Shown: positions 17,691 through 26,739, counted from the stretch's first letter. The stretch is 64,000 nucleotides of DNA from Chromobacterium phragmitis (GCF_003325475.1 NZ_CP029495.1:3906001-3970000), one strand, 5' to 3'. Made by a program: numbers and translations. The notes: generated by a model from the sequence alone, not told the origin.

Positions 17691-18926
17691 ATGGAAAACC
17701 AGATGCTCCGCGATGACGCGCTGTTGAAGAAAACCATCATCTTGGTGACCTGCACCTTCTTCCTGTGGGGCATGTCCTATGGCCTGCTGGATGTGCTGAA
17801 CAAGCACTTCCAGCAGTCGATGCGGCTGTCCAAGGCCGACTCCGGCTGGCTGCAGATCGCCTATTTCCTGGCATATTTCGTCATTGCCATCCCGGCGGCG
17901 CTATTCAACGAGCGATTCGGCTACAAACGCGGGCTGATCGCGGGGCTCGCCTTCTTCGCCACCGGCGCGCTGCTGTTCATTCCGTCTCTGTTGAACGCGA
18001 GTTTCCTGGCTTTCGTGCTGTCGCTGTTCGTGTTGGCCTGCGGCTCCGGTTTCTTGGAAACCACCGCCAATCCTTACATCTCGCTGCTGGGCGACGAAAA
18101 CCGCTCGGAGCGGCGGCTGAACATGGCCCAGGCCTTCTGCGGTCTGGGCACCGTGGTGGGGCCGCTGATAGGCGGAGCGTTCTTCTTCAAGCTGGGCAAC
18201 CCGGCCGGCGCGGACGCCGGGCACGACATGGTGATGCAGGTGTATGTGTGGATCGCCGCCTTCGTGGTGGCGCTGGCGGCGGTCATCGCCAGGACGCCGA
18301 TGCCGGATGTGGGCCATTATTCGCTAGAGGAGAGCGGCGGCGGGCTGCCGCTGGCCCGCAACGGGCGTTTCGCCTTCGGCGCGCTGGCGCAGTTCCTGTA
18401 TGTGGCGGCGCAAGTGGGCATCGGCGCCTTCTTCATCAATTACGCGATGGAGAGCGGCATCAACCTGAGCGCGCAATCGGCCGCCTGGCTGTTGTCGCTG
18501 GCGATGATGCTGTTCATGGCAGGCCGCTTCGTGGGCGCTTTCGCCATAGGCCGCCTGTCGGCGGGGCGGTTGCTGATGCTGTTCGCCTTCGCCAACATCC
18601 TGCTGTCGTCAGTGGTGGTGGCGATGGGCGGCGCGATCGCTGTGGGCGCGCTGACGCTGATGTTCTTCTTCATGTCCATCATGTTCCCCACCATCTTCTC
18701 GCTGGCGATCAAGGGCCTGGGGCGCCAGACCAAGCGCGGCAGCTCCATCCTGGCGATGTCGGTGAGCGGCGGCGCGCTGTACCCCTATCTGATGGGGTAT
18801 GTTTCCGATCATTACGGCACACAGCAGGCGTATGCGATTCCGCTGGCCAGTTTCGTGGCGATCTTCCTGTACAGCGTGTATCTGGAGCGGGAACGCGCGG
18901 CGAGGCCGGCGCTTCATTCCGTTTAA
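17691..18926 (+). CDS. FucP-type MFS sugar permease
   Basis: A 411-residue, 12-segment major-facilitator protein of the fucose:H+ symporter group. Diagnostic pieces are TFFLWGMSYGLLDVLNKHF in TM1, the ACGSGFLETTANPYISLLG stretch in TM4 and NMAQAFCGLGTVVGPLIGG in TM5. It would bring in a hexose or deoxyhexose by proton symport. It forms the end of the LuxR-aldolase-permease operon. The exact sugar cannot be told; L-fucose kinase and isomerase genes are absent here. Confidence 0.88.
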   Translation: MENQMLRDDALLKKTIILVTCTFFLWGMSYGLLDVLNKHFQQSMRLSKADSGWLQIAYFLAYFVIAIPAALFNERFGYKRGLIAGLAFFATGALLFIPSLLNASFLAFVLSLFVLACGSGFLETTANPYISLLGDENRSERRLNMAQAFCGLGTVVGPLIGGAFFFKLGNPAGADAGHDMVMQVYVWIAAFVVALAAVIARTPMPDVGHYSLEESGGGLPLARNGRFAFGALAQFLYVAAQVGIGAFFINYAMESGINLSAQSAAWLLSLAMMLFMAGRFVGAFAIGRLSAGRLLMLFAFANILLSSVVVAMGGAIAVGALTLMFFFMSIMFPTIFSLAIKGLGRQTKRGSSILAMSVSGGALYPYLMGYVSDHYGTQQAYAIPLASFVAIFLYSVYLERERAARPALHSV

Positions 18927-19658
18927 GATAGGGCGGACGCCCTGGCGATTGAGGGCCGGCATTCGCCGGCCTGGTTTCGTTTCCTCAGGATCCCATCCTC
19001 ATCTGTCGGCGCCGAAAATGGACTGCCGCGGGAGGCAGCTTGCCGCGCTCCGACGCCTGGTGTTTCTGATCGGCCAGCCTGCTCCAGCGGCTGCCTTCCT
19101 TCCACATCAATCCACTTGTGGCCATGCGCCTCAGCCGCTTGAGGCGGGCTCGCCGCGCGCCATGCGCTTGAATATCCTGCGGGCAATCCCGGGTTGCCGA
19201 AACCAGCGGCATGGCTTCATCGGCATTCCACTTCCCATCATGCCGCCCGCGGCTTTTTCTCCATGAGGGCGCGGCTAGAGACGGCGCTTCGCCAAACTCG
19301 GCCAATCGATGCCTCTGCGCGCTTGAGGCGCGCCGTGGCGGCAACGGCTCGCGCGGCAAACCCGTCCGGGTGTTTCTGGATACGTTGATTTTCCCCTGCT
19401 GGCGGCGGTTCCGGGATGCGTCGCTGCTTGTGCCGCTGATGGTTTCCCCCCCCTGTCGCCTGACGCGTGATGGGGGCGCAGCCGTGCGATGGCCGTTTTC
19501 GGCGAAGGCGGCGGCCTCAACTAAGTTATGACAAAAATCATACACCCGCTTTAACTCACAATGCCGATTCGAGGCGGCAGCCTTTCGCAGTCACCGCAGA
19601 GAACGGCGGCGCGTGAGGCGCAAATCGTTTTAATCAACACAAGACGGGGCTATACACG
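18927..19658. other. Gene-free region upstream of the alpha-oxoamine synthase gene
   Basis: About 730 bases with no convincing gene; a 186-codon minus-strand frame is Arg-rich and unlikely. A GC hairpin (ggccggc, loop attc, gccggcc; 18954-18971) may terminate the permease operon. Just before the next gene, GC falls (about 19520-19560), consistent with a promoter. Confidence 0.4.
18954..18971 (+). terminator. Hairpin after the sugar permease gene
   Basis: Seven-base GC arms with a four-base loop, 28 bases after the stop codon, followed by a weakly T-rich stretch. It is a possible but weak terminator. Confidence 0.45.
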
Positions 19659-20870
19659 ATGCATCAGTACACCAATATCAAAAAAGCCATCCAGCTCAGC
19701 AACAGCTTCTGGGATGTCACCACGGCTGCCGGCATGGCCAATATCGCTACCCGCAACCTGGGCGACGGCCGCCACGAGTCGGTGGCCAGCGGCCGGCAGT
19801 TCACCAATATGTCGTCCTACTCCTACCTGGGGCTGGACTCTCACCCGGCCATCCTGCGCGCCGCGGCGGACGCGGTGATGAACACCGGCTCGCTCAATAC
19901 CTCCATCTCGCGCATCCGGGTGCAGTTCGACATCCTGCAGCAGGCGGAGGAGGCGCTGGCCAGCCTGGTGGCCGCGGAGACGCTGACAGTGCCTTCCTGC
20001 GCGGCCGCGGCAGCCGCCGCGCTGCCCTTGCTGGCTTCCGGCGCGCTGACCGGCGACGTGGCGCCCTTGATGGTGTTCGACAAGAACGCCCACTTCTGCC
20101 TGAACATGATGAAGCCGATCTGCGCCGACGAGACCGAGATCCAGACCATACGCCACAACGACCTGAACGCGCTGGAAGACCTGTGCAAGACGCGTCCGCG
20201 CGTCGCCTACGTCGCCGACGGCGTCTACAGCACCGGCGGCATGGCGCCGGTGAGGGAGTTGCTGGCGCTGCAGGACAAATACGGCCTGTTCCTGTTTTTC
20301 GACGAGGCGCACGGCCTGTCCACGCTGGGCCATCTGGGCCGCGGCCTGGTGTTGGAGGAAATGGGCGAGATCAACGACCGAACGCTGATCGTCACCTCGC
20401 TGAACAAGGGCTTCGGCGCTTCCGGCGGCGCCATTTTCCTGGGCCCGCGCGGCGACGCCGAGCGCCGCAAGCTGGCCACCCGTTTCGGCGGCCCTGTGAC
20501 CTGGTCGCAGCGCATCAACACCGCAGGGCTGGGCGCCATCATCGAGTCGGTTGCCGTGCACAAGTCCGCCGAGCTGCCGGCGCTGCAGCAAAAGCTGCAG
20601 GACAATATCCGCCTGTTCGACCAGCACGTGGAATCGGAAAACAGCGGCGACATGCTGCCTATCCGCTTCGTCTCCATCGGCTCGGAAGAACGCACCATCC
20701 TCTACGCCAAGAGCCTGCTGGAAGACGGCTATTACACCTCGCCCATCTTCTTCCCGGTGATCGCCAAGGGCCGCGCCGGCCTGCGCATCATGATCCGCGC
20801 CAATATGACAGTGGCGGAGATCGAGCGCTTCGGCGCTTGCCTGAAGCAGCTGCGAGCCAGCCATGAGTAA
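19659..20870 (+). CDS. Alpha-oxoamine synthase family PLP enzyme (CqsA/KBL/BioF-like)
   Basis: A 403-residue fold-type I pyridoxal-phosphate enzyme. The expected landmarks are visible: the SYLGL entry motif (residues 55-59), His145 that stacks on the cofactor, DGVYSTGG (187-194), DEAHG at 215-219, and the Schiff-base Lys250 in SLNKGFGASGG. Enzymes of this family condense an acyl thioester with an amino acid and release CO2 to give an alpha-aminoketone. Known members make biotin and haem precursors, sphingoid bases and the CqsA/LqsA quorum signals. It is not next to biotin or haem genes, and the following MFS gene overlaps its stop, so a small secreted aminoketone is plausible but unproven. 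Confidence 0.87.
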   Translation: MHQYTNIKKAIQLSNSFWDVTTAAGMANIATRNLGDGRHESVASGRQFTNMSSYSYLGLDSHPAILRAAADAVMNTGSLNTSISRIRVQFDILQQAEEALASLVAAETLTVPSCAAAAAAALPLLASGALTGDVAPLMVFDKNAHFCLNMMKPICADETEIQTIRHNDLNALEDLCKTRPRVAYVADGVYSTGGMAPVRELLALQDKYGLFLFFDEAHGLSTLGHLGRGLVLEEMGEINDRTLIVTSLNKGFGASGGAIFLGPRGDAERRKLATRFGGPVTWSQRINTAGLGAIIESVAVHKSAELPALQQKLQDNIRLFDQHVESENSGDMLPIRFVSIGSEERTILYAKSLLEDGYYTSPIFFPVIAKGRAGLRIMIRANMTVAEIERFGACLKQLRASHE

Positions 20871-21393
20871 AGCGTCCGCGCAGACCGCCGCCGCTCCGCG
20901 GGAGGCCGCGCGGCCGGCGGCGCGGGTGATGGTGTTGTGCTGCCTGATCGTGTTCATGGCGCAGATGGCCACCACCGTTTACCTGCCGTCGCTGCCGGCG
21001 GTGATGCGGGAGTTGGCGATGAGCCAGAGCATGGTGGAAATGTCCATCTCCGGCTTCGTCGTCGGCGCCGCGCTGCCGGTGCTGTTCTGGGGCTCGGCCG
21101 CGGACCGCTGGGGCCGCCGCGGACCGCTGCTGTTCGTCGGCCTGTATTGCCTGACCATTTTCGGCCAGGCGGTGCTGTTCCCCAACAGCATGGCCACCGC
21201 CGTCAGCGACGCCAAGGACCACGGCGCCCACGCGATGGCCTTGTGCGGCTTCCTGCAGCAAGGCCTGGCCGGCATCGCCGCCACCGCCTCGGTGCTGCTG
21301 CACCACAATGGCGCTTGGACGCTGGCGGTGGCCGCGCTCGGCCTGATCACCCTTATGCAAGTTTTGTTCCAGGCGCGCTTGCGCGCGGCCTGA
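20863..21393 (+). pseudogene. Bcr/CflA-type MFS transporter with a large in-frame internal deletion
   Basis: The frame encodes only 176 residues. Residues 1-95 look like transmembrane segments 1-3 of a drug/H+ antiporter: YLPSLPAVMRELAMSQSMVE is the classic TM1-TM2 loop and GSAADRWGRRGPLLF the loop 2-3 motif. The rest (FGQAVLFPNSMATAVSDAKD onward, then CGFLQQGLAGIAATASVLL) looks like segments 9-12. Roughly 220 residues in between are missing without loss of frame. The start overlaps the stop of the alpha-oxoamine synthase gene (ATGAGTAA), so it was translationally coupled, presumably as the exporter of that enzyme's product. Six to seven segments are unlikely to transport. Confidence 0.75.
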
Positions 21394-21408
21394 CGCAAGG
21401 AATCGGAT

Positions 21409-22704
21409 ATGTCTCGAATCGAATCGCGCCTCCCGGCCAGTGGCGAGGCCTATGAGCGCAATATGGCGGCCTACGGCCTGCTGCGCGGGCAGATCGCCGC
21501 CGCTCGCGACGCCGCCTTGCTGGGCGGCGGCGCCGAGGCCCGCGCCAAGCAGGCGGCCAAGGGCAAGCTGTCTCCGCGCGAGCGGTTGTCGTTGCTGCTG
21601 GACCCCGGCACGCCCTTTCTGGAGATAGGCCAGTTGGCCGGCCATGAGGTTTACGATCACGCGGTGCCCTGCGCCGGCATCGTCACCGGCATCGGCATCG
21701 TCGCCGGACACGCGGTGGCGGTGTTCGCCAACGATGCCTCGGTCAAGGGCGGCACTTACTACCCGCTGACCTTGCGCAAGCATCTGCGCACCCAGGACAT
21801 CGCCCGCGAACTGGGCTTGCCCTGCCTGTACCTGGTGGATTCCGGCGGCGTCTATCTGCCGCTGCAGGAGGAAATCTTCCCGGACGAGCACCATTTCGGG
21901 CGCATCTTCCGCAATATCGCCGAAATGTCGGCGCTGGGGCTGCCGCAGATTTCTGCCGTGCTTGGCTCTTGCACCGCAGGCGGCGCCTACATCCCGGCGA
22001 TGAGCGACGAAACCATCATCGTGCGCGGCAACGGCTCCATCTTCCTTGGCGGGCCGCAGCTGGTGCGCGCGGCCACCGGGGTGATCGTCGATGCCGAAAC
22101 GCTGGGAGGGGCCGACATCCACACCCGCGACAGCGGCGTGGCCGAATCCGCCTCGCCCTGGCAGGGCGGCGTCGGGGCCTATGACCGCGCCGCGCTGGAT
22201 CCGGACGCGCCGCTCGGCAGGGCGGCCTACCGCGGCGGCGCCGAGCGCTGGCAGGCCCGGCTGCTCGAGCGCGACGCCGAGCGGACCCTGGCGCAGGTGG
22301 ACGGGCGACGCCATGTCGTCTCCCTGGCCGGAGCCGGCGAACGCTGGCGCGGAGAGGTGGATGGTTGGCGCTGGTACGCGCTGCTGCGCGGCGACGATGT
22401 CGAGCTTAGCGTCGGCGGCCAGCGCGTCGCCCTGCGCGCCGAGCTGGCGGAACAGGCCGAACAGGAGGCGGGCGGCGGCCTGCAGGTGCGCACGCCCATG
22501 CCCGGCACCGTGGTGGCCTTGCCGCTGGCGGCGGGCAGCCGGGTGGAAGCCCAGCAGGTAGTCGCCATCGTGGAGGCGATGAAGATGGAAAATCGCCTGT
22601 ATGCCCCCCGCGCCGGCATCATCGCCGAGCTGCACTGCCAGGTCGGCGACATCGTCAACGCCGACGCGTTGCTGGTCAGCCTGGGCGCGGACGAGGCCGA
22701 ATAG
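21409..22704 (+). pseudogene. Fusion of methylcrotonyl-CoA carboxylase beta N-half to alpha-subunit biotin domain
   Basis: The frame encodes 431 residues in two unrelated parts. Residues 1 to about 243 match the N-terminal half of the carboxyltransferase (beta, LiuB/MccB) subunit, including KLSPRERLSLLLDPGTPFLE, FANDASVKGGTYYPLTLRKH, VDSGGVYLP and GGADIHTRDSGVAE. Residues from about 250 match the C-terminal part of the biotin-carrying alpha subunit (LiuD/MccA), ending in a biotinyl domain with EAMKM; the biotinylated residue would be Lys392. The second half of the carboxyltransferase, the enoyl-CoA hydratase gene usually between them and the biotin carboxylase domain are gone. The junction is in frame. 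It could still be made and biotinylated but cannot carboxylate methylcrotonyl-CoA alone. Confidence 0.8.
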
Positions 22705-23184
22705 GCCGCCTGATCCGGCAAGGCGACGGCCCGTTCCGCAGCGTGGCGGGACGGGCTTTCTTCCGCTGCGGCTCATGATCTGTCCAGGCTGCAGGTTGCT
22801 TGGGTAGACGGCTTCCAGATTGGAGCTTGTCTTTATGGCCGCGCGGGTAGCGTGCGGAATCCCCTGGGTCCCGGAGAGCGGGGAGGTCTGGAGCCTCGAG
22901 GGAGATTAGCCATTTCGGCGTACGGTGCTTCGCCGTGGTCAGGCTTTTGGTACAGGAAAAAGGAAAACTACAGAAATCTGTACTTATTCGGCGGCGGGCC
23001 ATGAGATATCTTGACGCCGTGAGATTGACGGCGGCGCATGCCAGACCGCTGGAGCGAATGGAAATGGCTGGCCTGCCTTGGCAGTTTCGACCGAGCCTTG
23101 AAAATTAGAACGCCAGGGTTTCCATGCGCCGCATGCGTCTTCACATGTTTTGTCTCAGAGAATAGCCCACCAGGAGCAAAATCA
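22705..23184. other. Intergenic region after the carboxylase fusion
   Basis: It holds a terminator at 22729-22762 and otherwise no gene that I can support. The stretch 22920-23180 is less GC-rich and should contain the promoter of the small downstream gene. Confidence 0.4.
22729..22762 (+). terminator. Rho-independent terminator
   Basis: Arms gcccgttccgc and gcgggacgggc pair with one G-U step, followed by TTTCTT. It ends the operon containing the alpha-oxoamine synthase and the carboxylase fusion. Confidence 0.8.
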
Positions 23185-23409
23185 ATGAACCAGAATAATC
23201 TTGTCAAGGAAATAGCGGATGACGATTATGCGCTGGATGTGATCCAGGGCGACCAGGTGCTGGTGACCAGTCCGGTCATCGTCGGCGAAAAAGGGTCGGA
23301 ATGGGAAGGATCGCTGGTATTCACCAAGGAGTACCTGCGCTCGCTGTTGCAACTGGGGTTGAAACACCGGCTGCTGAATCCCGACGATATCCGTTCCACT
23401 CGCATGTGA
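23185..23409 (+). CDS. Small hypothetical protein (74 residues)
   Basis: I do not recognise the family. The protein is acidic at the N-terminus and probably soluble, with a likely beta-hairpin (DVIQGDQVLVTSPVIVGE) followed by a helical end. The ATG at 23185 is preceded by AGGAG at 23172-23176; the frame is open further upstream but without a ribosome-binding site. It stands alone, convergent with the PepSY protein gene. Confidence 0.6.
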   Translation: MNQNNLVKEIADDDYALDVIQGDQVLVTSPVIVGEKGSEWEGSLVFTKEYLRSLLQLGLKHRLLNPDDIRSTRM

Positions 23410-23449
23410 TGGACGCTTCGCCGCCATCCTGTCGCCAGCCGGCAGCCAA

Positions 23450-24529
23450 TCAAGAGGCCGGCGCCGACTTGCGCCCGCCCCGCTGTTTGCGCTTGCGCGC
23501 CGCCCACTGATACGACCCGCTGCCCGCCAGAAAGGCCAGCGCCGCGCCGGCCAATGCCAGCAGCGCGCGCAGCGCGTCGCCGCCCAGGCTGCCGGTGTGC
23601 AGGCCGTATATCCAGCTGGTCAGTCTGATGGCGGGCGGGGCCCGGTCCACCGGCGTGACTCGCAGCAGCGCGCCGCTGTACGGATCCACCTCCACCTGGC
23701 TGCGTCCGTTGGGATGCAGCTCCCCCGGCAGCTTCCAGCGCAGCAGCAGCGGACGGTCCGGCTTGGCTTCGTAGCGGATGTCCACCAGCCGCGCGCCGGG
23801 CATGGCCGCCGCCGCGCGCGCCACCAGCGCGTCCAGCGGCTGGCGTCCGCCTTGCGCCGGCAGGCGCGCCCGCGTCTTGGCGGGCGCGTGGTAGCCGTAC
23901 AGGCGATTGATCGCGTTGTTGATCGGTTTGTTGAAAGCCTGATAGGCGCCGGTCAGTCCTGCGGAGAGCAAGAGCAGGCTGGCCAGCGCGCCGCTCAGCC
24001 GGTGCAGGTCCGACATCAACAGGCGCGCGCCCTTGTTCCGACGTAGTTGGAAAGCGCGGCGCCAGGCTTTGGGCCACCAGTAGACCAAGCCGGAGACGGC
24101 CAGTATGGCCAGAAGCAGCCCGCATGCGCCGGCGAGAGCTTCCCCGGCCTCTCCCAGCAGCAGTTTCTCGTGCAACGCCAATAAGAAGTCAAACGTCGAT
24201 TCGCCGCTGCGCGCGTCGCTGGCGATTCGGCCGCTGGCTGGGTCCAGCCACAGCCTGCGTTCATCGCCGGGTCGGCGCAGCCTGGCCAGGACGGGGTCGC
24301 CGCGCTCGCCGAAGCGCAGGCTGAAACTGGCGCCGGGGTAACGCGCGAGCACTGCGTCGGCCAGCGCCTGATAGGCGACAGGATGGCGGGAGGCAGGGGG
24401 GCGCGCGCCGCTCAGGGTTTCCAGTTCGGGCCGGAATACCAACAGGCTGCCGCTGATTGCGATCAACAGCAGGAATAGGCCGGCACCCAGGCCAAGATAG
24501 CGGTGCGACAGGATCAGATAGCGTTTCAC
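23450..24529 (-). CDS. PepSY-associated membrane protein (iron-related)
   Basis: A protein of about 359 residues of the PepSY transmembrane family. It has four membrane segments: one at the start (YLGLGAGLFLLLIAISGSLL followed by VFRPELE), two in the middle (after LHEKLLLG, and around LMSDLHRLSGALASLLLL), and one near the end after WIYGLHTGSLGG. Periplasmic PepSY-like domains lie between. The His residues in SHRYLG, LHEKL, DLHRL and GLHTG resemble those of family members acting as ferric-siderophore reductases (FoxB, FhuF-like role). A GTG at 24529 gives the standard N-terminus; ATGs at 24565 and 24583 are alternatives without good ribosome-binding sites. It is divergent from a TonB receptor across a Fur box. 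Confidence 0.82.
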   Translation of the reverse strand: MKRYLILSHRYLGLGAGLFLLLIAISGSLLVFRPELETLSGARPPASRHPVAYQALADAVLARYPGASFSLRFGERGDPVLARLRRPGDERRLWLDPASGRIASDARSGESTFDFLLALHEKLLLGEAGEALAGACGLLLAILAVSGLVYWWPKAWRRAFQLRRNKGARLLMSDLHRLSGALASLLLLSAGLTGAYQAFNKPINNAINRLYGYHAPAKTRARLPAQGGRQPLDALVARAAAAMPGARLVDIRYEAKPDRPLLLRWKLPGELHPNGRSQVEVDPYSGALLRVTPVDRAPPAIRLTSWIYGLHTGSLGGDALRALLALAGAALAFLAGSGSYQWAARKRKQRGGRKSAPAS

Positions 24530-24593
24530 GGAGTGTCCATCGGTGCGCGCGCCTGAAGGCGGCATGTAAATGCATTGCAACAAAACTTGATAC

Positions 24594-24617
24594 TAATGAT
24601 AATTATCATCATTATCA
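24594..24617. promoter_or_regulatory. Fur box between PepSY gene and TonB receptor gene
   Basis: TGATAATTATCATCA at 24597-24611 matches the 7-1-7 Fur consensus at 13 of 14 positions, and a second overlapping match follows (to 24617). Both flanking genes should be iron-repressed. Confidence 0.88.
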
Positions 24618-24638
24618 ATTAATAATCGATCATCCGTG

Positions 24639-26705
24639 ATGAACAAGAACCGAATCCTGATCCCCGCACTGCTGGCGCCGTGGTTGGCCGCGGGGGCGCA
24701 CGCGGAAGACGTTGCCCAGCTGCAAACCGTGACCGTGAGTGCCGATGCTGCCGGCGCCGGTTATCAATCCCGGCAGACCAGCATCGCCGGACAGGCACGC
24801 GCGTCGCTGGATACGCCGCAGTCGGCGCAAAGCGTGGGCGGACAAGTGCTGCGCGATCAACAGGCGCGTTCGCTGGGCGACGCGGTGCGCAATGTCAGCG
24901 GCGTGGTGGAAAGCAATACCCTGGCCGGCATCCAGGACAGTTTCACCCGCCGAGGATTCGGCAGCCGCGGCGATGGCGGCGTGCTGCGCGACGGCGTGCG
25001 TTCCTCGTTGCTCAACAATTTCGGCCCCACCTCGGAATCGGTGGAGGTGCTGAAGGGTCCGGCTTCGCTGCTGTACGGGATCCAGGAACCGGGCGGCGTG
25101 ATCAATGTGATCAGCAAGAAGCCGCAATTTGCCGAGGAGGGAAGCGTCACGCTGCGCGGCGGCAGTTTTGGCGGCGGCGCGGCGGGCTTCGATCTGACCG
25201 GACCATTGAGCGACCGCTTCGCCTACCGCCTGATCGGCGATCTGGAGGAAGCCGGCTACTGGCGCGATTTCGGCAAGATCCGGCGCCAGCTGATCGCCCC
25301 TTCGCTGGCTTGGGAGGATGGCGCGAACCGGATCTTGCTGGCTTACGAATACCTGGATTTCCAGACCCCTTACGACCGCGGCGCGATTTTCGTCAACGGC
25401 CAACCCTTGAACATTCCGCGCGAAAGGCGGTTGGACGAGGCGTGGAACGCGGCGCAGGGCACTTCGCAGTCGCTCGGCGTCAGCCATAGCCGCCAGCTTG
25501 GCGAGGACTGGCAATGGGAGAGCCGCGTCGGCTGGAACCAGCTCCGCTACAGCGATCGGCAGGCTCGGCCCAGCCGCTACAACGCCCAGACCGGCGAGCT
25601 GAAGCGTCGCGCCGACGGCAATGCCAACGACAACAGCGTGCTGCTGTTCACCAGCCGCTTGCGGGGAAAGATGGAGCTGTTCGGCCAGACGCACGAGCCG
25701 ACGTTGGGCGTGGAGTGGGAGAAGCGGCGCGAGCTGCGCGGCGATACTTACCGCGGCAAGGAGACGGGCGGCTTCAATGTCTACGATCCGGTTCACGGCA
25801 GGCTGCCGTATCCCAGCCAGCTCAGCGCGGCGCAAAGCGACAACCGCAGCGATATCGACAGCCAGGCCTTGCTGTTGCAGGACAACTGGACGCTGTCGCC
25901 GCGCTGGATCGCCAACCTGGGCGCGCGCTATCAGCATTACCGACAGGAAGACGGCGCAGGCCGTCCCTATCAGCCGACCCAGCGCGGCGGCGGCAGTTTG
26001 CTGCTGCCGCAGGCGGGGCTGGTTTACAAGCTTGCGCCCCAGTTGTCGCTGTATGGCGGCTACAGCGAGTCGTTCAAGCCCAATCCCGGCAGCGACGGCC
26101 AAAGCTTCGCGCCGGAAAAAGGAACGTCGCGCGAGGCGGGCGTCAAGCTGGAGCGCGGCGGCTTATCTGCCAGCCTAGCGGTTTACCATATCGAAAAGAG
26201 CAATGTGGTGGTGGCGGAGAATAACGTCAGCCGCGCCATCGGCAAGGCGCGCTCGCAGGGCGCGGAACTGGATGTCAGCGGCCAGCTGACCCGCCGGCTG
26301 TCCGGCATCGCCAACTTCGCCTACACCGATGCCAAGATAACCGAAGACGCATCGGCCAATGTGGGAAAGCGGCTTTTGAACGTGCCGCGCCGCAGCGGCG
26401 CCGTCTCGCTGGCCTATGATTTCGGCGCAGACGGCCAGGGCCATCGCTGGCGCGCGGGCGGCGGCGCGCGTTATGTGGGAGCGCGCCCCGGCGACAACGC
26501 CAACAGTTTCGAGCTGCCGGCCTACACGGCGGCGGATGCCTTCGTCGGCTGGCAAGGCAAGTTGGGCCGCAATCGGCTGGAGTTGCGGCTGAACGTCAAA
26601 AACCTATTCGATAAAACCTATTACGCGTCGTCCAGCGGCAATGCGCTTCAGGTGAAGGTGGGCGAGCCCAGGGAGGTGGCGCTGCAGTCCCGGTTGTTGT
26701 TCTGA
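24639..26705 (+). CDS. TonB-dependent siderophore receptor
   Basis: A full-length outer-membrane receptor of 688 residues. It has a signal peptide (MNKNRILIPALLAPWLAAGAHA), then a TonB box (LQTVTVSA), a plug domain (TPQSAQSVGGQVLRDQQARS, SVEVLKGPASLLYGIQEPGG with the GxGG-like region), and a 22-strand barrel ending in aromatic LQSRLLF, as required for barrel insertion. The plug resembles hydroxamate/FhuA-FoxA-type receptors. The ATG at 24639 was chosen; a GTG one codon earlier is equivalent. The upstream Fur box and the PepSY reductase-like partner support siderophore uptake. The ligand is not known. Confidence 0.93.
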   Translation: MNKNRILIPALLAPWLAAGAHAEDVAQLQTVTVSADAAGAGYQSRQTSIAGQARASLDTPQSAQSVGGQVLRDQQARSLGDAVRNVSGVVESNTLAGIQDSFTRRGFGSRGDGGVLRDGVRSSLLNNFGPTSESVEVLKGPASLLYGIQEPGGVINVISKKPQFAEEGSVTLRGGSFGGGAAGFDLTGPLSDRFAYRLIGDLEEAGYWRDFGKIRRQLIAPSLAWEDGANRILLAYEYLDFQTPYDRGAIFVNGQPLNIPRERRLDEAWNAAQGTSQSLGVSHSRQLGEDWQWESRVGWNQLRYSDRQARPSRYNAQTGELKRRADGNANDNSVLLFTSRLRGKMELFGQTHEPTLGVEWEKRRELRGDTYRGKETGGFNVYDPVHGRLPYPSQLSAAQSDNRSDIDSQALLLQDNWTLSPRWIANLGARYQHYRQEDGAGRPYQPTQRGGGSLLLPQAGLVYKLAPQLSLYGGYSESFKPNPGSDGQSFAPEKGTSREAGVKLERGGLSASLAVYHIEKSNVVVAENNVSRAIGKARSQGAELDVSGQLTRRLSGIANFAYTDAKITEDASANVGKRLLNVPRRSGAVSLAYDFGADGQGHRWRAGGGARYVGARPGDNANSFELPAYTAADAFVGWQGKLGRNRLELRLNVKNLFDKTYYASSSGNALQVKVGEPREVALQSRLLF

Positions 26706-26717
26706 GTTGCCGCGGGG

Positions 26718-26739
26718 GATCGCGCCGCGCGGCGCGATC
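26718..26739 (+). terminator. GC-rich hairpin after TonB receptor gene
   Basis: A perfect 22-base palindrome starting gatcgcgccgc, 13 bases after the stop codon; no T run follows, so termination is probable rather than certain. Confidence 0.45.

Noticed and set aside
18985..19545. A 186-codon minus-strand frame in the gap before the alpha-oxoamine synthase gene
   Set aside because: Arg/Ser/Pro-rich with no domain pattern and no ribosome-binding site; typical of random open frames in GC-rich DNA.
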